From Candidatus Omnitrophota bacterium (lineage in GTDB: Bacteria > Omnitrophota > Gorgyraeia > Zapsychrales > Fredricksoniimonadaceae): a DNA stretch of 21,542 nucleotides. The position numbers were made by a program, and so were the translations under genes. The stretch spans positions 1 to 21,542 of the forward strand of contig JACPXN010000127.1 in the NCBI GenBank assembly GCA_016196515.1, given 5' to 3'. This document shows, piece by piece, positions 20,884 to 21,542 of this stretch. The notes below the pieces were generated by a model. The model made no database searches. It saw only the letters and a program-made list of their open reading frames with translations, and had not been told where the DNA came from. Each line of letters starts with the position of its first letter. The first letter of the stretch is position 1.

Positions 20884-20904
20884 GTACGAGCCGGCGGCCC
20901 CTAC
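20884..20904 (-). repeat. Possible degenerate GTAGGGG palindrome, rplK-rplA junction
   Basis: On the minus strand it reads GTAGGGG at one end and GTAC at the other, with a GCCGGC-containing centre; 8 of 10 positions pair. It lies between the rplK stop (TAA) and the rplA ribosome-binding site, the same place as the longer copies. It is short and may be a chance resemblance. Confidence 0.4.
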
Positions 20905-20905
20905 A

Positions 20906-21331
20906 TTATCCTTTCACTTCAATGCCCATGGAACGGGCGGTGCCGGCGATGGTGATCACGGCCTGCTTGAGATCGACGGTATTCAGGTCGTCCATTTTCA
21001 ACTTCGCGATCTCTTCGACCTGTTGGGCGGTCAAGGTACTGATGACTTCCTTGCCCGGGGTACCGGAGGCCTTGGCGAGCTTGGCGGCCTTCTTGATAAG
21101 GGCCGAGCTCGGCGGCGTCTTGATGATGAAATCAAATGATTTGTCCTTATACACCGTGATGACGACCGGCAAAGGCAGGGCTTCCTTGCCCTTGGTTTTG
21201 TCGTTGAACGACTTGCAGAACATCATGATGTTGACCCCGTGCTGGCCCAAAGCAGGACCGACCGGAGGGGCCGGGTTGGCCTGGCCCGCGGGAACGTACA
21301 ACTTGATCTGTGCGACGGCTTCTTTTGCCAT
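20906..21331 (-). CDS. rplK: 50S ribosomal protein L11
   Basis: L11 binds the GTPase-associated centre of 23S rRNA with L10 and is needed for the stringent response through RelA; it is the thiostrepton target. It is 141 residues, the standard length. The N-terminal domain shows [20 protein letters not shown] (about 9-28) and [16 protein letters not shown]. The C-terminal RNA-binding domain has [15 protein letters not shown] (about 71-85) and ends with [14 protein letters not shown]. The ATG has AAGGTT ten bases upstream. It is the first gene of the transcription unit seen here, with 211 bp of non-coding leader before the window edge. No nusG or secE, the usual upstream neighbours, can be recognised within the window. 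Confidence 0.98.
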   Translation of the reverse strand: MAKEAVAQIKLYVPAGQANPAPPVGPALGQHGVNIMMFCKSFNDKTKGKEALPLPVVITVYKDKSFDFIIKTPPSSALIKKAAKLAKASGTPGKEVISTLTAQQVEEIAKLKMDDLNTVDLKQAVITIAGTARSMGIEVKG

Positions 21332-21352
21332 GATTGATTAACCTTATGCTAT

Positions 21353-21395
21353 ACCCTGCTTCGCCAAATTGCTTTCGCCTTTGGCTTCGCAGGGT
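21353..21395 (-). repeat. Structured hairpin 22 nt before the rplK start
   Basis: As RNA from the minus strand, ACCCUGC pairs with GCAGGGU (7 bp), then a symmetric GAA/GAA internal loop, then GCCAAA with UUUGGC (6 bp). The apical 11 nt contain GC-GAAA-GC, a GNRA tetraloop closed by two pairs. This could be a leader control element or one of the dispersed palindromes of this genome. Confidence 0.7.
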
Positions 21396-21406
21396 TAATT
21401 CGTCCA

Positions 21407-21438
21407 GCAATTTGCGTTCACTTCGTTCCGCAAATTGC
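21407..21438 (-). repeat. Inverted repeat with 10-bp perfect arms in the rplK leader
   Basis: GCAATTTGCG (21407-21416) pairs with CGCAAATTGC (21429-21438) around 12 bases, which on the minus strand read GAACGAAGTGAA. It shares the GCAATTT word with the neighbouring hairpin, so the two may be related. Confidence 0.75.
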
Positions 21439-21452
21439 GGACTCAATGACTC

Positions 21453-21474
21453 ACCCCGCGGCAAGCCGCGAGGT
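21453..21474 (-). repeat. GC-rich hairpin in the rplK leader
   Basis: ACCCCGCGGC and GCCGCGAGGT form a 10-bp stem with a two-base loop; on the minus-strand RNA the only imperfect pair is a G-U wobble. No T-run follows, so it is not an intrinsic terminator. Confidence 0.75.
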
Positions 21475-21542
21475 ATCTTTTCCCTGCGCAGGCCTATTCA
21501 AGACCTTCAAACAACCACATCTGGCCCCGGTGGATTCGTTTA

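Larger units (their letters stand above)
21332..21542 (-). other. Non-coding leader upstream of rplK
   Basis: This 211-bp stretch has no supported gene. All three minus frames hit stop codons soon after the right edge, and the last codons do not match the NusG C-terminus. It contains three hairpins (21353-21395, 21407-21438, 21453-21474) and a 10-bp palindrome CCTGCGCAGG (21483-21492). I see no convincing -35/-10 pair. An L1-binding site would be expected in this region if L1 autoregulates, but I cannot identify one with confidence. Confidence 0.6.

Noticed and set aside
21332..21480. Promoter for the rplK transcription unit
   Set aside because: TATAGC near 21350 and several TTGnnn words were considered, but no pair has acceptable spacing (16-18 bp) and match. 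The promoter may lie beyond the window.
21481..21542. End of nusG or another gene at the right edge
   Set aside because: All three minus-strand frames stop within or soon after this stretch, and none of the short peptides resembles the NusG C-terminus (normally a KOW domain ending like PVELDFSQV). Too little sequence to support a call.

Overview
This window is one long, almost purely co-oriented (minus-strand) stretch of bacterial housekeeping genes. Read 5'->3' on the minus strand, from the right edge to the left edge, the order is rplK-rplA-rplJ-rplL-rpoB-rpoC-rpsL-rpsG-fusA-tuf-rpsJ-rplC-rplD-rplW-rplB-rpsS-rplV-rpsC-rplP-rpmC-rpsQ-rplN-rplX-rplE-rpsZ-rpsH-rplF(partial). This is the classical L11, beta (rpoBC), str, S10 and start-of-spc gene order, joined end to end. 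All 27 genes are recognisable from conserved protein motifs. Twenty-six are complete, and rplF runs off the left edge.

The organism is a bacterium: it has L7/L12, bacterial RpoB and RpoC as separate genes, EF-Tu and EF-G. RpoB is compact (1156 residues), S14 is the short four-cysteine zinc form, and codon use is moderately GC-rich. I suspect an uncultured phylum such as Omnitrophota, but that is an impression, not something the sequence proves.

Layout. 21542-21332: leader of rplK with three hairpins and no gene. 21331-19261: rplK, rplA, rplJ, rplL. 19260-19172: a gap filled by an 18-bp-arm inverted repeat. 19171-11589: rpoB and rpoC, whose 3' end overlaps rpsL by 59 bp. 11647-7419: rpsL, rpsG, fusA, tuf. 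7419-2251: the S10-operon genes rpsJ to rpsQ. 2254-1: rplN, rplX, rplE, rpsZ, rpsH, rplF. Most junctions are coupled (ATGA, GTGA, TGATG or TAATG overlaps, or spacers of 0-13 nt), so the products would be made together for ribosome assembly, transcription and elongation. No promoter or intrinsic terminator could be recognised.

The coding content is ordinary and I see no new biochemical system. The unusual part is the non-coding DNA. Only seven spacers exceed 13 nt, and all seven contain palindromic sequence. One family, with GTAGGGG...TAC ends, occurs three times clearly and once weakly. Its first hairpin keeps full pairing while its arm bases change between copies, and in three junctions its terminal TAG is the stop codon of the upstream gene. 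Other palindromes lie between rpsC and rplP, between rplL and rpoB, and in the rplK leader. Gene junctions where E. coli carries ribosomal-protein autoregulatory sites (before rplJ, between rpsL and rpsG, before rpsJ, at rplX/rplE) have no spacer here.
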